Below are positions 21,640 to 32,210 of a stretch of DNA of 64,000 nt, one piece after another; position 1 is the first letter of the stretch; every line of letters begins with the position of its first letter. The notes under the pieces are model-generated. The model saw only the letters and a program-made list of their open reading frames with translations, searched no databases and was not told the origin of the DNA. The translations under genes and the position numbers were made by a program. Origin of the DNA: Molossus alvarezi (taxonomy: Eukaryota; Chordata; Mammalia; Chiroptera; Molossidae); contig CM073891.1 in the NCBI GenBank assembly GCA_037176705.1, positions 46,626,571 through 46,690,570 on the forward strand, written 5' to 3'.

Positions 21640-22850
21640 ATTTTGTTGATGGAATGGGCAAACATATTCACCAGTGAGGCCTCTGATATGGGGTTAATAT
21701 CCAAAATTTATAAAGAATTTATAAAACTCAACACCAAAAAAACAAACAGTCCAACTAAAAAATGGGCAAAAGACATGGCTCAGTGATTGAGCATTGACCC
21801 ATGCACCAAGAGGTTGTCAGTTTGATTCCCAGTCAGGACACATGCCCAGGTTGTGGGCCAAATCCTCTGTGGGGGGCATGCAGGTGGCAGCCAATCAATG
21901 TTCTCTCTCATGGATGTTTCTATCTCTCTCTTCCTCTCCCTTTCCCTCTCTCTAAAATCAATAAAGAAAAAAAGGGTTTTTGGTTTTTTTTAAATGTACA
22001 AAAGACCTGAATAGATGCTTCTCCAAATAGGACATACAGATGGCCAATAGATGTATGAAAAGATGTTAAATGTCACTAATCATCAGATAAATGCAAATTA
22101 AAACCACAAAGAGATAACACTTTATACCTGTCAGAATGACTATCATCAATAAATCAACAAACAAGTGTTGGGGAGGATGTGGAGAAAAGGGAACCCACAT
22201 GCACTGTTGGGAATGCAGATTGGTACAACCACTGTGGAAAGCAGTATGGAGTTATCCAAAAAAATTAAAAATGGAACTGCTTTATGATTCAATGATTCCA
22301 CTTCTGGGAATTTATTCACAGAAACTTGAAATGCTAATTTGAAAGAATATCTGAACACCTATGTTCATTGGAGCATTATTTACAGTAGCCAAGAGTTGGA
22401 ACGAGTCCAAATGTCCATCAGTAGATGAGTGGATATAAATAAAAGTTGAGGTCCATTTACACAATGGAAAACTACTCTGTCATATAAAGGATGACAATTT
22501 TACCCTTTACAACAGCTTGGATGGACCTGGGGAACACTATGCTAAGTGAAATAAGCCAGTCAGAGAAGTGCCATATGAATTCACTCATATGTGGCATTTA
22601 ATGAACTACCTTAACTACCAAGTAAAATAGAGACAGACTCATAGAGAGCAGGCAGACACCTCTGGGCAGTGGTGGAGGGATTGAGCAACAAAGGTAAAAA
22701 AAAAAAAAAAAAAGAGAAAGAACTCATGGACATGGATAATAGTGTGGTGATTGCGGGATCGGGAGATGGGTGAGTGGAGGTGGGTGGGGGCATAGAGGTG
22801 ATAAATGGTGATGAAAAAATAAAATATAACAAATAATAAAATAAATACCA
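21640..22850 (+). mobile_element. LINE-1 3' end (ORF2 C-terminus plus 3' UTR), split by a VES SINE
   Basis: Begins 'tggaatgggcaaacatattc' and 'ggggttaatatccaaaattt' and is interrupted by a VES at 21777-21979. It resumes 'gacctgaatagatgcttctc' and covers the ORF2 C-terminus, where the Cys/His motif lacks one residue between the His and last Cys. It ends in the 3' UTR ('gaactcatggacatggataa', 'gtgataaatggtgatgaaaa') and an A-rich tail. An 18-A run at 22697 interrupts the UTR. No open frame beyond 70 codons. Confidence 0.88.
21777..21979 (+). mobile_element. VES SINE inside LINE-1
   Basis: Lacks the first bases of the head (starts atggctcagtgattgagc). Carries the 'caccaagaggttgtcagttt' and 'gggcatgcaggtggcagcca' body of the older VES type, the CT block and 'aaaatcaataaagaaaaaaa'. 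Probable TSD: caaaagac, on the left at about 21769 and on the right before 'ctgaatag'. It postdates the host L1. Confidence 0.9.
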
Positions 22851-22855
22851 AAGAT

Positions 22856-23128
22856 CTATAAAGAAATAAAAAGAAAAGGCAAGACACTGACTGGGAGAAA
22901 ATATTTACAGCACTTATATCTGAGAAAGCATTATATCTAGAATATATAAAGAACTTTTACAACTCACTAACAAAAGGACAAACCAATATAAAAATGAGCA
23001 AAAGATTCAGACACTTCACAGAAGAAGATGTACAAATAAGCACATGGAAAAAATGCTCAACATCATTAGCTTTCAGGGGAATGAAAATTAAACTACAAAT
23101 AAATACCACAACATATTAACCAGAATGG
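22856..23128 (+). mobile_element. LINE-1 ORF2 fragment, older type
   Basis: 'gactgggagaaaatatttac', 'atatctagaatatataaaga', 'ccaatataaaaatgagcaaaa', 'cattagctttcaggggaatg' match L1 ORF2 downstream of RT but differ from the neighbouring L1, so this is a separate, older insertion. Confidence 0.75.
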
Positions 23129-23566
23129 CTAAAATGTGTTGATTGGAATGTGTATTTTGGACCTATTGCATAAGGCTACCCTACCAGGATTGGAAAACAT
23201 AGTAGACCTACCTAATACACAGATACAAACACCAAGAGACAGCCAAAATGGGGTAATAAAGAAACTCCAAATGAAACAACAGGAGAAATTTCTAGAAAAG
23301 GAGCTAAATGAAGTGAAGGAAAGCAAACTCCCAGATATAGAGTTCAAAATTTGGTTATAAGAATAATGAAGGGACTTAGTGAGCATTCCACAGTATGAAA
23401 AGGGACATAGAAACCATAAAAAAAAAAAAAAAAAAAACAGTCAGAAGAAAATAATAGAATATCTTAAATGAAGAATACACTAGAAGGAATAAACAGTAGG
23501 TTAGATAAAGCAGAGTATCAGATCAGTTATTTGGAAGACAAAACCGCAGAAAACACCCGATGAGAG

Positions 23567-23572
<6 letters not shown>

Positions 23573-23607
<35 letters not shown>
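23573..23607. repeat. (CA)n microsatellite in L1 ORF1
   Basis: About 17 units inserted where the ORF1 sequence is A/C rich. Confidence 0.95.
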
Positions 23608-23611
<4 letters not shown>

Positions 23612-23751
23612 AATCATGAGAATAGTTTAAAACAGATTTGGAAGAACATGAAGCACAACATTTGCATCATAGGATACCAGAAGAAGAGAGAGGGAGCAAG
23701 GAAATAAAAAATTATTTGAATAAATAATAAATAAATCTTTACTAACCTGGT

Positions 23752-23752
<1 letters not shown>

Positions 23753-23789
<37 letters not shown>
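23753..23789. repeat. (CA)n microsatellite in L1 ORF1
   Basis: About 18 units. The homologous ORF1 at 41.1 kb reads through here as 'gacatacaagtccaggaagc' (on its coding strand), so the array replaced or expanded from 'gacataca'. Confidence 0.95.
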
Positions 23790-23790
<1 letters not shown>

Positions 23791-24139
23791 GTTCAGAAAG
23801 CACAGAGAGTCCCAAACAAAGTGAACCCAAAGAGGCCCAAACTAAGACACACCACAATCAACATATCAGTGATTAAAGATAAAGAGATAGTCTTAAAAGC
23901 AACAAGAGAAAGACAGCTAGTTACCTACCAGGGAGCTGCCTTTATGCTGTCAGCTGATTTCTCAACAGAAACATTTCAGGCCAGAAGGGATTGGCACAAA
24001 TATTCTAAGTGATGAAAAGCAAAAACCTACAATCAAGACTACTTTAACAATCAGGCTATCATTTAGAGATGAAGGACAGATAAGAGCTTCCCAGGCAAAA
24101 CATTCCCTGTATTACAAGAAATGTTAAAAGGCCTTCTTT

Positions 24140-24943
24140 AGGCAAAAGAAAGAAGTGGGAGAGGGGACTAAAATGGCAATAAATACATACCTATCAATAA
24201 TCACTTTAAAAGTAAATGGTTTTAATGCTCTAATCAAAGAATATAAGATAGCTGAAAGCATAAAAAAACAAGACCCATATATATTTGCTGTCTACAAGAG
24301 ATCCACCTCAGAATGAAAGACATACAAAGACTAAAAGTAACAGGGTGGAAATTTTTTTTTTTTTTCATGCAAATAGAAATTAAAAAAAAAAAAAGCTGTG
24401 AAGCAAAATGTATATCAAACAAACCAGACTTTATTTTTTTATTTTTATTTTTTTTTTATCCTCACCCGAGGACATTTTTCCTTCTTTGTTCAGGTAGAGT
24501 GGGAGGGAGAGACAGGAACAGAGAGAGAGAGAGAGAGAAACACTGATGTGAAAGGGACACATCGAGTGGCTGCCACCCGCACGACCAACCAGGGCCGGGG
24601 ACAAACTGCATCTGAGATACGCGCCTTAGCGGAAACCGAACCCGGGCCTCTCGGGACCGCAGGTCGACGCTCTAACCGCTGAGCCAAACTGGCCAGGGCC
24701 AAACAAACCAGACTTTAAAACAAAGAAGGACCTTATATAATGTTAAAAGTATCCAACCAACAAGAGAATATAAACCTTGTAAACATTTATGTATCCAACA
24801 TAGGAGCACCTAAATATATAAAGCAAATCTTGATGGACATAAAGTGAGAGAGAAAGTGACAGTAATACAGTCACATTAGGGTATTTTAACACCACATTGA
24901 CATCAATGAATAGATTGTCCAGACAGAAAATGAAAAAAAATAT
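24140..24943 (+). mobile_element. LINE-1 ORF2 endonuclease region, split by a VES SINE
   Basis: 'ctatcaataatcactttaaa', 'aagtaaatggttttaatgct', 'aaaaaaacaagacccatata', 'gtctacaagagatccacctc', then after the SINE 'taaacatttatgtatccaac', 'ataggagcacctaaatatat', 'ttttaacaccacattgacat'. These follow the apurinic endonuclease domain (N-terminal to the IYAPN and GDFNTPL motifs), decayed. No frame is open for long. Confidence 0.82.
24434..24699 (-). mobile_element. VES SINE, full length, perfect TSD
   Basis: Perfect 18-bp TSD caaacaaaccagacttta at 24416-24433 and 24700-24717. The head starts at 24699 on the minus strand (gccctggccagtttggctca), with B-box-like ggttcggtttcc, 'gtcgtgcgggtggcagccac' and (CT)n. 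The tail end is 'tcctcgggtgaggataaaaa'. The flawless TSD and remaining CpGs make it one of the youngest insertions here. It sits inside L1 endonuclease sequence. Confidence 0.97.
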
Positions 24944-25090
24944 GATGGAAGACTACTTGGCGTGGGGTGGTCAACAAACAATACAATATACAGATGATTG
25001 ATTATAGAATTGTACATCTGAAACATAAATGACTTTATTAATGTCACCACAATAAATCCAATATAAAAATATTAAAAATGATAATTAAAA
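24944..25090 (+). mobile_element. 5'-truncated LINE-1 3' tail inserted in L1 endonuclease sequence
   Basis: 'gatggaagactacttggcgt', 'aacaatacaatatacagatg', 'attgtacatctgaaacataa', 'ttattaatgtcaccacaataaatcc' is the terminal 3' UTR also present at 25858 and 47220. ORF2 resumes at 25091 ('gttaacaaggagaaagtgga'). The repeated aaaatga at both edges is a possible short TSD. Confidence 0.75.
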
Positions 25091-25680
25091 AGTTAACAAG
25101 GAGAAAGTGGACTTAAATGACACACTAGATCAGATGGACTTAATATCCTCAGAACATTTTACCCCAAAGCCACAGAATATATATTTTCAAGTGCACATGG
25201 AAAACTTTTTAGGATAGCCTGCATAACAAATCTCAATAAATTTAAGAAGATTGAAATCATACCAAGCATCTTCTTTTGACATATTGTTATAAAACTAAAA
25301 ATCAATCACAGAAAAATACTGAAAAACACACAAAGACATGGAGGCTAATAACATATGACTAAACAGTGAATAGGTTAACAATGAGATAAAGAAAAAACTT
25401 TAAAAGATACCTTGAAACAAATACAAATGAGAACACAACAACCCAAAATTTATGGAAAACAGTGAAAGCAGTCCCAAGAGGGAAATACATTGCATTACAG
25501 GCCTAACTCAAGAAACATGAAATTTTTTAAGTAAACCATCTAACCTTACAACTAAAAAGAAACTAGAATAAGAACAACAAACAAAATTCAAAGTGAATAG
25601 AAGGAAGAGACTAATAAATATAAGAGCAGAAATAAATAAAATAGAGTCTAAAAGACAATACAAAAGATCAACAGCTGTCA
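25091..25680 (+). mobile_element. LINE-1 ORF2, endonuclease-to-RT linker
   Basis: 'aaatgacacactagatcaga', 'gaaaatactgaaaaacacac', 'gtcccaagagggaaatacat', 'aagaacaacaaacaaaattc', 'aataaataaaatagagtcta' follow L1 ORF2 between endonuclease and RT. Multiple frameshifts. Confidence 0.8.
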
Positions 25681-26025
25681 GAGGGAAGGTGAGTGTCAAG
25701 GCTGGGTGAAAAAGGTGAAGGGAATAAGCAAAAATAAATAAATAAAAACAACAACAACACGTAGACACAGACAACAGTATGGTGATTACCAGAGTAAAGG
25801 GGGGAGGGTTTGAAGGAGCTAGGAGATAGAAGAAGGGATAGTGGAGATAAATGATGATGGAAGAAGGCTTGACTTGGGTTGGTGGACGCACAATACAATA
25901 TATAGATGATGTATTATAAAATTATAAATCGGAAACCTACATAATTTTATTAACTAATGTCACTCCGATAAATTCAATAAAAAAAGAAAAAAGTGAACTT
26001 GGTAGAAAAAAATCATACTCACTGT
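25681..26025 (+). mobile_element. Second LINE-1 3' UTR/tail inserted in the same ORF2
   Basis: Contains 'acagacaacagtatggtgat', 'taccagagtaaaggggggag', 'ggcttgacttgggttggtgg', 'aatacaatatatagatgatg' and 'ctccgataaattcaataaaa' with an A-rich end. The interrupted ORF2 continues after it with 'gagctggttctcgacaagat'. Confidence 0.78.
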
Positions 26026-27140
26026 GAAAAAAAAAAGAGCTGGTTCTCGACAAGATAAATACAATTGTAAATCTTCAACAAACTCATAAAAGAGAGAGAG
26101 TGAGGACCCCAATAAAAAAAAAATTTTTTAAAATGGAAGACAAGCCCTGGCCAGTTTGGCTCAGTGGTTAGAGCGTCGGCCTGCGGTCTGGAGAGACCCG
26201 GATTTGGTTCCCGCTAAGGGCACGTACTTCGGTTGCAGTTTGTCCCCGTCCCTGGTTGGTTGTGTGGGTGGCAGCCACTCGATGTGTCCCTTCACGTCTA
26301 TGTTTCTTTCTCTCTCTCCCTTCCTCTCTCTTCCTCCCACTCTATCTGTACAAAAAATGGAAGAATATCCTCAGGTGAGGATAAAAAAAATTAAAAAAAA
26401 ATAAAAAAATAAAAAATGAAAATGGAAGACAAGTAACAACTGACACCACAGAATTACAAAAGATTATAAGAAAATATTATGAATAACTATATGCCAATAA
26501 ATTGGACAATCTGGAAGAAATGAATAAATTCATTAAATGAATAAATTCATTTCCCAAAACTGAATCAAGAAAAAAAAAAACAAACAGAAAATTTGAACAG
26601 CTTACAACTATTAAATTGAAACCATAATAACAAAAATCCAAAAACAAAAGTCTTGGGCAGGATTGCTTCACAAAAGAATTTTACCAAACGTTAGAAAAAT
26701 AAGTAACATGTAGCCTTATCAAACTATTTCAAAAAATTTAAAGAGGAAAGACTCCCAATCCCCCAGCATTATCTTAATTCCAAAACCAGATAAAGACACT
26801 ACAAAGAAAGAAAATTGTTGGCCAATATCTCTGATGAACATAGATACAAAAATCTTCAACGAAATAGCAAACCAAATCCAGTGATACATTGAAAAGACCA
26901 TATACCATGATCTGGTGGGATTTATTACTGTTATGCTAGATTGGTACAATATCTGCAAATCAATGAACATGATGCCCTATGATCATATCAAAGGATTCAG
27001 AAAAAGCTAAAATTCAGCACTGATTTATGACAAAAACTCTCAGGTAAGTGGGAATAGAGGAAACATAGCTGAACATAATAAATATCACATATAACAAACC
27101 CACAATATCATACACAATGAGAAAAAACTAAAAGGAGGAA
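26026..27140 (+). mobile_element. LINE-1 ORF2 linker and RT fragment, split by a VES SINE
   Basis: 'agctggttctcgacaagata', (SINE), 'acaactgacaccacagaatt', 'gaataactatatgccaataa', 'gtcttgggcaggattgctt', 'ccaaaaccagataaagacac', 'tgatgaacatagatacaaaa', 'ccatgatctggtgggattta', 'tcagcactgatttatgacaa'. Ends within the RT domain. Stops and indels throughout. Confidence 0.83.
26144..26418 (+). mobile_element. VES SINE inside LINE-1 ORF2
   Basis: 14-bp TSD aaaatggaagacaa at 26130-26143 and 26419-26432. Head gccctggccagtttggctca, 'gcgtcggcctgcggtctgga', 'cacgtacttcggttgcagtt', CT block, 'tcctcaggtgaggataaaaa' and a long A-rich tail. Almost the same body as 16226-16451, so same subfamily. Confidence 0.96.
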
Positions 27141-27318
27141 TTGTCAGAAAAGAAACTAAATGAATAGAGACAAGTAATTTATCAGATATAGAATCCAATG
27201 TAATGGTTATAAGGTTGCTCAAACAACTTAGTCAGAACTACATGAACTTAATGAGAACTATAAGGAACTTAGTGGAACATTCATAATCATAGAAAAAGAG
27301 GTAGAAATAATGACTAAG

Positions 27319-27557
27319 GCCCTGGCCAGTTTGAATTAGCGGTTAGAGGATTGGCCTGAGATCTGGGAAGACCCAGGTTCAGTTCCTGCTAAGGGCACAT
27401 CCCTCAGTTGCAGTTTGTCCTGAGCCCTCGTTGGGTCGTGTGGGTGGCATCCACTCGATGTGTCCCTTTCACATCGATGTTTCTCTCTCTCTCTACCTCC
27501 CACTCTGTCTGAACAAAATATCGAAAAAAATGTCCTCGGGTGAGGATAACAAAAAAA
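27319..27557 (+). mobile_element. VES SINE inside LINE-1 ORF1
   Basis: 10-bp TSD aatgactaag at 27309-27318 and 27560-27569. Head gccctggccagtttgaatta with damaged A box, B-box-like ggttcagttcc, 'cgatgtgtccctttcacatc', CT block, 'tcctcgggtgaggataac'. Confidence 0.95.
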
Positions 27558-27668
27558 CAAATGACTAAGAATCAATCAAAAATGAGGAATGACATAGCTG
27601 AAATAAATAATATCCTGGAAGGAATCAACAGTAGATTAGAAGAAACTGAGGACCAAATCAGTGAGCTA

Positions 27669-27671
<3 letters not shown>

Positions 27672-27718
<47 letters not shown>
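27672..27718. repeat. (CA)n microsatellite in L1 ORF1
   Basis: About 23 units beginning right after the codons for ISELQ in ORF1. Confidence 0.96.
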
Positions 27719-27721
<3 letters not shown>

Positions 27722-27859
27722 ACAGCCATAATTTAAACAAAAAATGGGAAAAGCAAGAGGATAATTTTAGGGAGCTTTGGGACAATATGCAATGTAACAA
27801 CATCTGTATCATAGAAATACCAGAAGAAGAAGAATCTTAAGCCAGTTTCTGTAGACACC

Positions 27860-27965
27860 TTTCAAATATTTCCCTCTCAGGAATGCTTTCACTGTGTCCC
27901 ATAGATTTTGGATTATTGTGTGTTTTTTTGTTTCCAGGAAGTTAATATGTTCCTTTTGATGGTCA
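27860..27965 (-). mobile_element. Old LINE-1 ORF2 fragment
   Basis: 'tttccctctcaggaatgctt', 'tgtcccatagattttggatt', 'gtttccaggaagttaat' reads as the complement of older L1 ORF2 ('ccaaaatctatgggatgc'). Opposite strand to both neighbours. Confidence 0.5.
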
Positions 27966-28010
27966 TCTTCATAAAAGGCTAAAACTTATGAGTGAATTCA
28001 GATAAAAAAA

Positions 28011-28250
28011 TTTTTTTTATTAATTTATTTTTGTTACAGATGTTTCTCCTTTTATCCCCATTGACACCCTCCTCTGCATTCCCCCCACCCCATCCCCAGC
28101 TTTGTTGTTCGTGTTCATTGGTTATGCATATATGCATGTAAGTTCTGTAGTTTATCTCTTCCCTCTCTCCATCATCCCCTCTTCTGAGGATTGTAAGTCT
28201 GTACCCTACTTTCACGTCTCTGGGTCTACCCTATTCCTCAGACTGTTATA
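28011..28250 (-). mobile_element. LINE-1 3' UTR, strongly 5'-truncated insertion
   Basis: Direct repeats gataaaaaaa at 28001-28010 and 28251-28260 bracket a minus-strand L1 3' UTR: T-tail, 'ttttgttacagatgtttctc', C-rich tract, 'ctttgttgttcgtgttcatt', 'tagtttatctcttccctctc', 'ttcacgtctctgggtctacc'. Only the last approx. 240 bases of the L1 RNA were copied. Confidence 0.87.
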
Positions 28251-28451
28251 GATAAAAAAAATTATAAATATAGAAATATTACTTTGTAATGAGAAAGTAA
28301 GGAGTAAGATAAACTTTATATATTTGGAATAGAATTTCAAATAAGTGAAAGAATTTTAAAAGTCTAAAGAAAACATTAATAGTGACTTTTTCTGCATTTA
28401 ACCAGTTTGTAATTGTTAAAATTTTTATAATATGTTACTTTTTAAGCTAAT

Positions 28452-30875
28452 TGGATCCAGAAATATATTTAAAAGATCATATACCAGGATCAGTTGGGAT
28501 TTATTCCAGGTATGTAAGACTGGTACATTATTTACAAATTAATAAATGTGATACATCACATAAACTAATTGAAAGACAAAAATCACAAGATTGTATCAAC
28601 AGATGCAGAAAAAAAGCATTCAACAAAATTCAACACCCATTTTTTTTTATAATAAAAACTCACAGCAAAGTGGGAATAGAGATCATACCTCAACATAATA
28701 AAGGCCATGTATGACAAACCTACAGCCAATACTATACTGAATAGGCAAAACCTAAAAGCATTTCCCCTAAAAACAGGAACAGAACAAGGATGCCAGCTTT
28801 TACCACTTTTAGTCAATATAGTATTGGAAGTCCTAGCCAAAGTGATCAGACAAGAAGAAAAAGTAAATATATTCAAATTGAAAAGGAGAAAGTAGAACAG
28901 TCATTATTCAATGATGACATTATTATACATAGAAAACCATAAAGACTCCACCCCAAAGAAACTATTAGATTTAATAAATAAATTTGGCAATGTAGCAGGA
29001 TACAAAATGAACACTCAGAAATCTATTTTTATGCACCAATAACACACTCTCAAAAGAGAAACTAAAAGTACAATTCCATTTACCATTGCAATAAAAAAAT
29101 TAAAATACTTAGGAATAAACTTAACCAAGGAGGTAAAGGAACTGTTCTCTAAAAAACTACAGGACATTCAACAAAGAGACAGAGAAAGATATTAACAAGT
29201 AGAAGAATATACTGTATTCTTGTGGATTGGTAAAATTAACATCATTAAAATGACAATACTACCCAAATCAATCTATAGATTCAATGAAATCCCTATTAAA
29301 ATACCAATATCATATTTAACAGATCTAGAACAAATACTGCAAAAATGTATATGGAACAGAAGTGACCCCAAATAGCCACAGCAATCTTGAGAAAGAAGAA
29401 CAAAGTTGGAGGGTTCACAATACCAGGTATCAAGTTATACTACAGAGCCACTGTGATCAAACCAGACTGGCACAAGAACAGTCATATAGATCAGTGGAAC
29501 AGAACAGAGAACCCAGAAATCAACCCAAGACATTATGCATAACTAACATTTGACAAAGGTGGCAAGAGCATATGATGGAGTAAAATAGTCTCTTCAATAA
29601 ATGGTGTTAGGAAAATTAGTCAAGTACATGCAAAAAAATGAAACTAGACCACCAACTTACACCATATACAAGAATAAATTCAAAATGAATAAAAACTTAA
29701 ATGTAAGTCGTGAAACCTAAAAATGCTAAAAGAAAATGTTGACAGCAAAATATTAGACATATTACATAGCAGAATCTTCACGGTTACATTGCCTAGGGCA
29801 AGAGAAACAAAGGAAAGAATAAACAAACAGGACTACAACAAACTAAAATGTTTCTGCACAGCAAAAGAAACAACCATCAAAATGAAAAGGGAACCCACAG
29901 TATGGGAGAACATATTTGCCAATGATATATCTAATAAGAAATTAATTTCCAAAATATATGAAGTACTCATACAACTCAACAAAAGGAAGACAAACAATCC
30001 AACTAGAAAATGGGTAGTGGACCTAAACAGACATTTCTTCAAAGAGGATGTGCATATAGCCAAAAGACATATGAAAAAATGCTCAACATAACTAATCATC
30101 AGAGAGATGCAAATTAATACAACAATCAGGTACCACCTCACACCTGCCAGAATGGCTACCATCAACAAATCGTCAGACAAGTGCTGGAGAAGATGTAGAG
30201 AAAAAGGAACCCTAGTACACTGCTGATGGGAATGCAGACTAGTGAAGCCACTGGGAAAACAGTGTGGGGTTTCCTCAAAAAATTAAATATGGAATTGCTA
30301 TTTGACCCAGTGATCCCATTTCTAGGAATATATCTAGAGAATCTCAAAACATCAATCAGAAAGAATATATGCACCCTTATGTTCATAACAGTGTTACTTA
30401 TAATAAGATCTGGAAACAGCCCAAGTGTCCATCAGCAGGTGAGTGGATAAAAAAGCTGTGGTACATTTACCCAATGTAATACTATGCAGCTGTATAAAAG
30501 AAAGATCTATTACCCTTTGAGACAGCATGGAGGGACCTGGAGATTATTATGCTAAGCAAGATAAGACAGTCAGAGAAAGACAAATATCACATGATATCAC
30601 TAATATGTGGAATGCATTGGCCACAATAAACTGATAAATAAAATAGAATCAGAGGCATGGAAACATGGAACAGATTGATGCATCTCAGAGAGAAAAGGGG
30701 GAGGGAAGACATTAACCAAATAATTTATGGGCATATATTCATTGCCCATGGACACAGACAATTAGGGTGGCAAAGGCTTAGGCTGGGGTAGGAACCAGGT
30801 AGTAGGGGGCAAAGAGAAGGACATCTATATTACTCTCAATGATAAAGATTAAAAAATAAAATAAAATAACATTAA
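28452..30875 (+). mobile_element. LINE-1, 5'-truncated: RT to 3' end
   Basis: The longest ORF2 stretch in the window. At 28451-28714 the RT domain region DPEIYLKDHIPGSVGIY is readable. The first catalytic Asp is replaced (AFNKIQ at 28616-28633 where L1 has FDK), while the second motif retains two Asp (FNDD at about 28907-28918). Then come thumb and C-terminal regions (29723-30091 and 30226-30450 frames) and the 3' UTR with an A-rich tail at 30846-30875. Many frameshifts; dead. Confidence 0.9.
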
Positions 30876-30882
30876 ATAAAAA

Positions 30883-31485
30883 ATTGATAAAGGAGCTGGA
30901 TAGACATTTCTCTCAAGAGGACATACAGATGGCCAACAGACATGTGAAAAGATGCTCAGCATCACTAATCATAAGGAAAATGCAAATTAAAACCAAAATG
31001 ATATATTACTCCATCCCTGTCATAATGGCTATCGTAAAAAATCAACAGATAGCAGCAAGTGCTTGTGAAGTTGTGGAGAGAAGGTATCCTGTGTACACTA
31101 TTAGTAAGTTAATGTAGCCACAATGGGAAACAGTATGGATACTACTCAAAAAATTAAAAAATGGAGCTGCCATATAATCCAACAATTCCATTTCTGGGTT
31201 TCTATCCAAAAAAAAAACAGAAGCACTAATTCAAAAAATATATATGCACCACTATGTTTATTGCAGCATTACTAATAATAGCCAAGATATGGAAGTGACT
31301 TAGATGTACATTAATATACACAATGGAATATTATTTAATAATAAAAGAGAATGAAATCTTGACATTTGCCACAACATGGGTAGACCTGGAGGGTATTATG
31401 CTAAATAAAATAATTAGAATAGAAAAAGACAAATACCATATGATCTCCCATGTAGAATCTAAAAATAAACAGTGTAAACCATTAT
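30883..31485 (+). mobile_element. LINE-1 ORF2 C-terminus, older copy
   Basis: 'aaggagctggatagacattt', 'gaggacatacagatggccaa', 'aatcataaggaaaatgcaaa', 'ccatttctgggtttctatcc', 'attgcagcattactaataat', 'gggtagacctggagggtatt'. Starts only about 8 bases after the previous L1's tail. More diverged than its neighbour. Confidence 0.83.
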
Positions 31486-31739
31486 TTTAAACATTATTTT
31501 TAATGTTTAATCTAGAAAAACACCTCCATTTAAAGTGATACACTATTTAATGCTTTAGTAAAATGAAAATAATTTTATATTTTCCCTAATATTAGCACAT
31601 GAGATTTAATGAAACAAAATAACATTGAGGATTATTTAGGTTTAGTCTTAGACAATTTGTCTGTGTTTTACAATAGGAATACAGAATTGTAAATCAAAGC
31701 TTAAGTTCTCAAAAAATGCTATTACTTCATTAATAATTT

Positions 31740-31830
31740 TTTTACTTAATTCTCACCCAAAATCTAGAAATTGTTGTAATCAAAATTTTACAGATAAGAC
31801 ATTATAGACTCTCAGAGATAAAGTCTGTCT
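31740..31830 (-). mobile_element. MIR SINE fragment, reverse orientation
   Basis: 'cttaattctcacccaaaatc', 'gttgtaatcaaaattttaca' and 'gataagacattatagactctc' follow the complement of the MIR core. Confidence 0.5.
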
Positions 31831-32030
31831 AAAAGAGATCCATTATTCCTCTATTATACCAACCTGACTCAAATTAAATATTGGGTATAAAGAGAATAAT
31901 ATACTGAGCCCTAGACTAAACCATAAAGTTTTATTATACTTGTTAATCTTCATATTTCACCATGTCCTGTGATGTTCTCTATCCAGACATTTTTTTATTG
32001 TCCTGAAAGAAAATATCAGAAGCAAGGAAA

Positions 32031-32150
32031 TGGAGGAAGGAAGGAAGGAAGGAAGGAAGGAAGGAAGGAAGGAAGGAAGGAAGGAAGGAAGGAAGGAAGG
32101 AAGGAAGGAAGGGAGGGAGGGAGGGAGGGAGGGAGGGAGGGAGGGAGGGA
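32031..32150. repeat. (GGAA)n then (GGGA)n polypurine microsatellite
   Basis: About 19 GGAA units followed by about 10 GGGA units, all purine on the plus strand. The long glycine/arginine/lysine and proline/serine frames over it are artefacts of the repeat. GGAA is the ETS-family core, so a long array is a potential ETS platform, and the G-runs could form G-quadruplexes. Confidence 0.96.
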
Positions 32151-32210
32151 GGGGGGAAGCGAGGGGGGAAACGAGGGGGGAAGCGAGGGAGGAAGCGAGG
32201 GAGGAAGCGA
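32151..32210. repeat. 12-bp minisatellite, five units
   Basis: Five 12-bp units of the form ggg(g/a)ggaa(g/a)cga at 32151, 32163, 32175, 32187 and 32199, followed by a partial unit. Three units carry six G at the start and two carry gggagg. The unit is three tetranucleotides long, so it evolved in register with the neighbouring array. Confidence 0.93.

Larger units (their letters stand above)
23130..24140 (+). pseudogene. LINE-1 ORF1 fragment, broken by (CA)n arrays
   Basis: The translation at 23136-23360 carries the L1 ORF1 N-terminal region (KELNEVKESKLPDIEFK, followed by the coiled-coil region in other frames). At 23821-24012 the C-terminal domain is clear (NPKRPKLRHTTI, ATRERQLVTYQGA, LSADFSTETFQARRDW). 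ORF1p is the trimeric RNA chaperone of L1. Two (CA)n arrays and several frameshifts break it. It may belong to the same element as the endonuclease sequence downstream. Confidence 0.85.
27141..27840 (+). pseudogene. LINE-1 ORF1 fragment, second copy, split by VES and (CA)n
   Basis: 'aaagaaactaaatgaataga', 'aatttatcagatatagaatc', 'aacttaatgagaactataag' then VES at 27319-27557. After it a frame from 27540 encodes the coiled-coil part (NDIAEINNILEGINSRLEE, TEDQISELQ) and runs straight into the (CA)n array. The last part ('atctgtatcatagaaatacc') is the start of the RRM region. No C-terminal domain. Confidence 0.83.

Noticed and set aside
25681..26025. Separate gene or ORF2 exon
   Set aside because: It is an L1 3' UTR tail homologous to 24944-25090 and 47220-47340.
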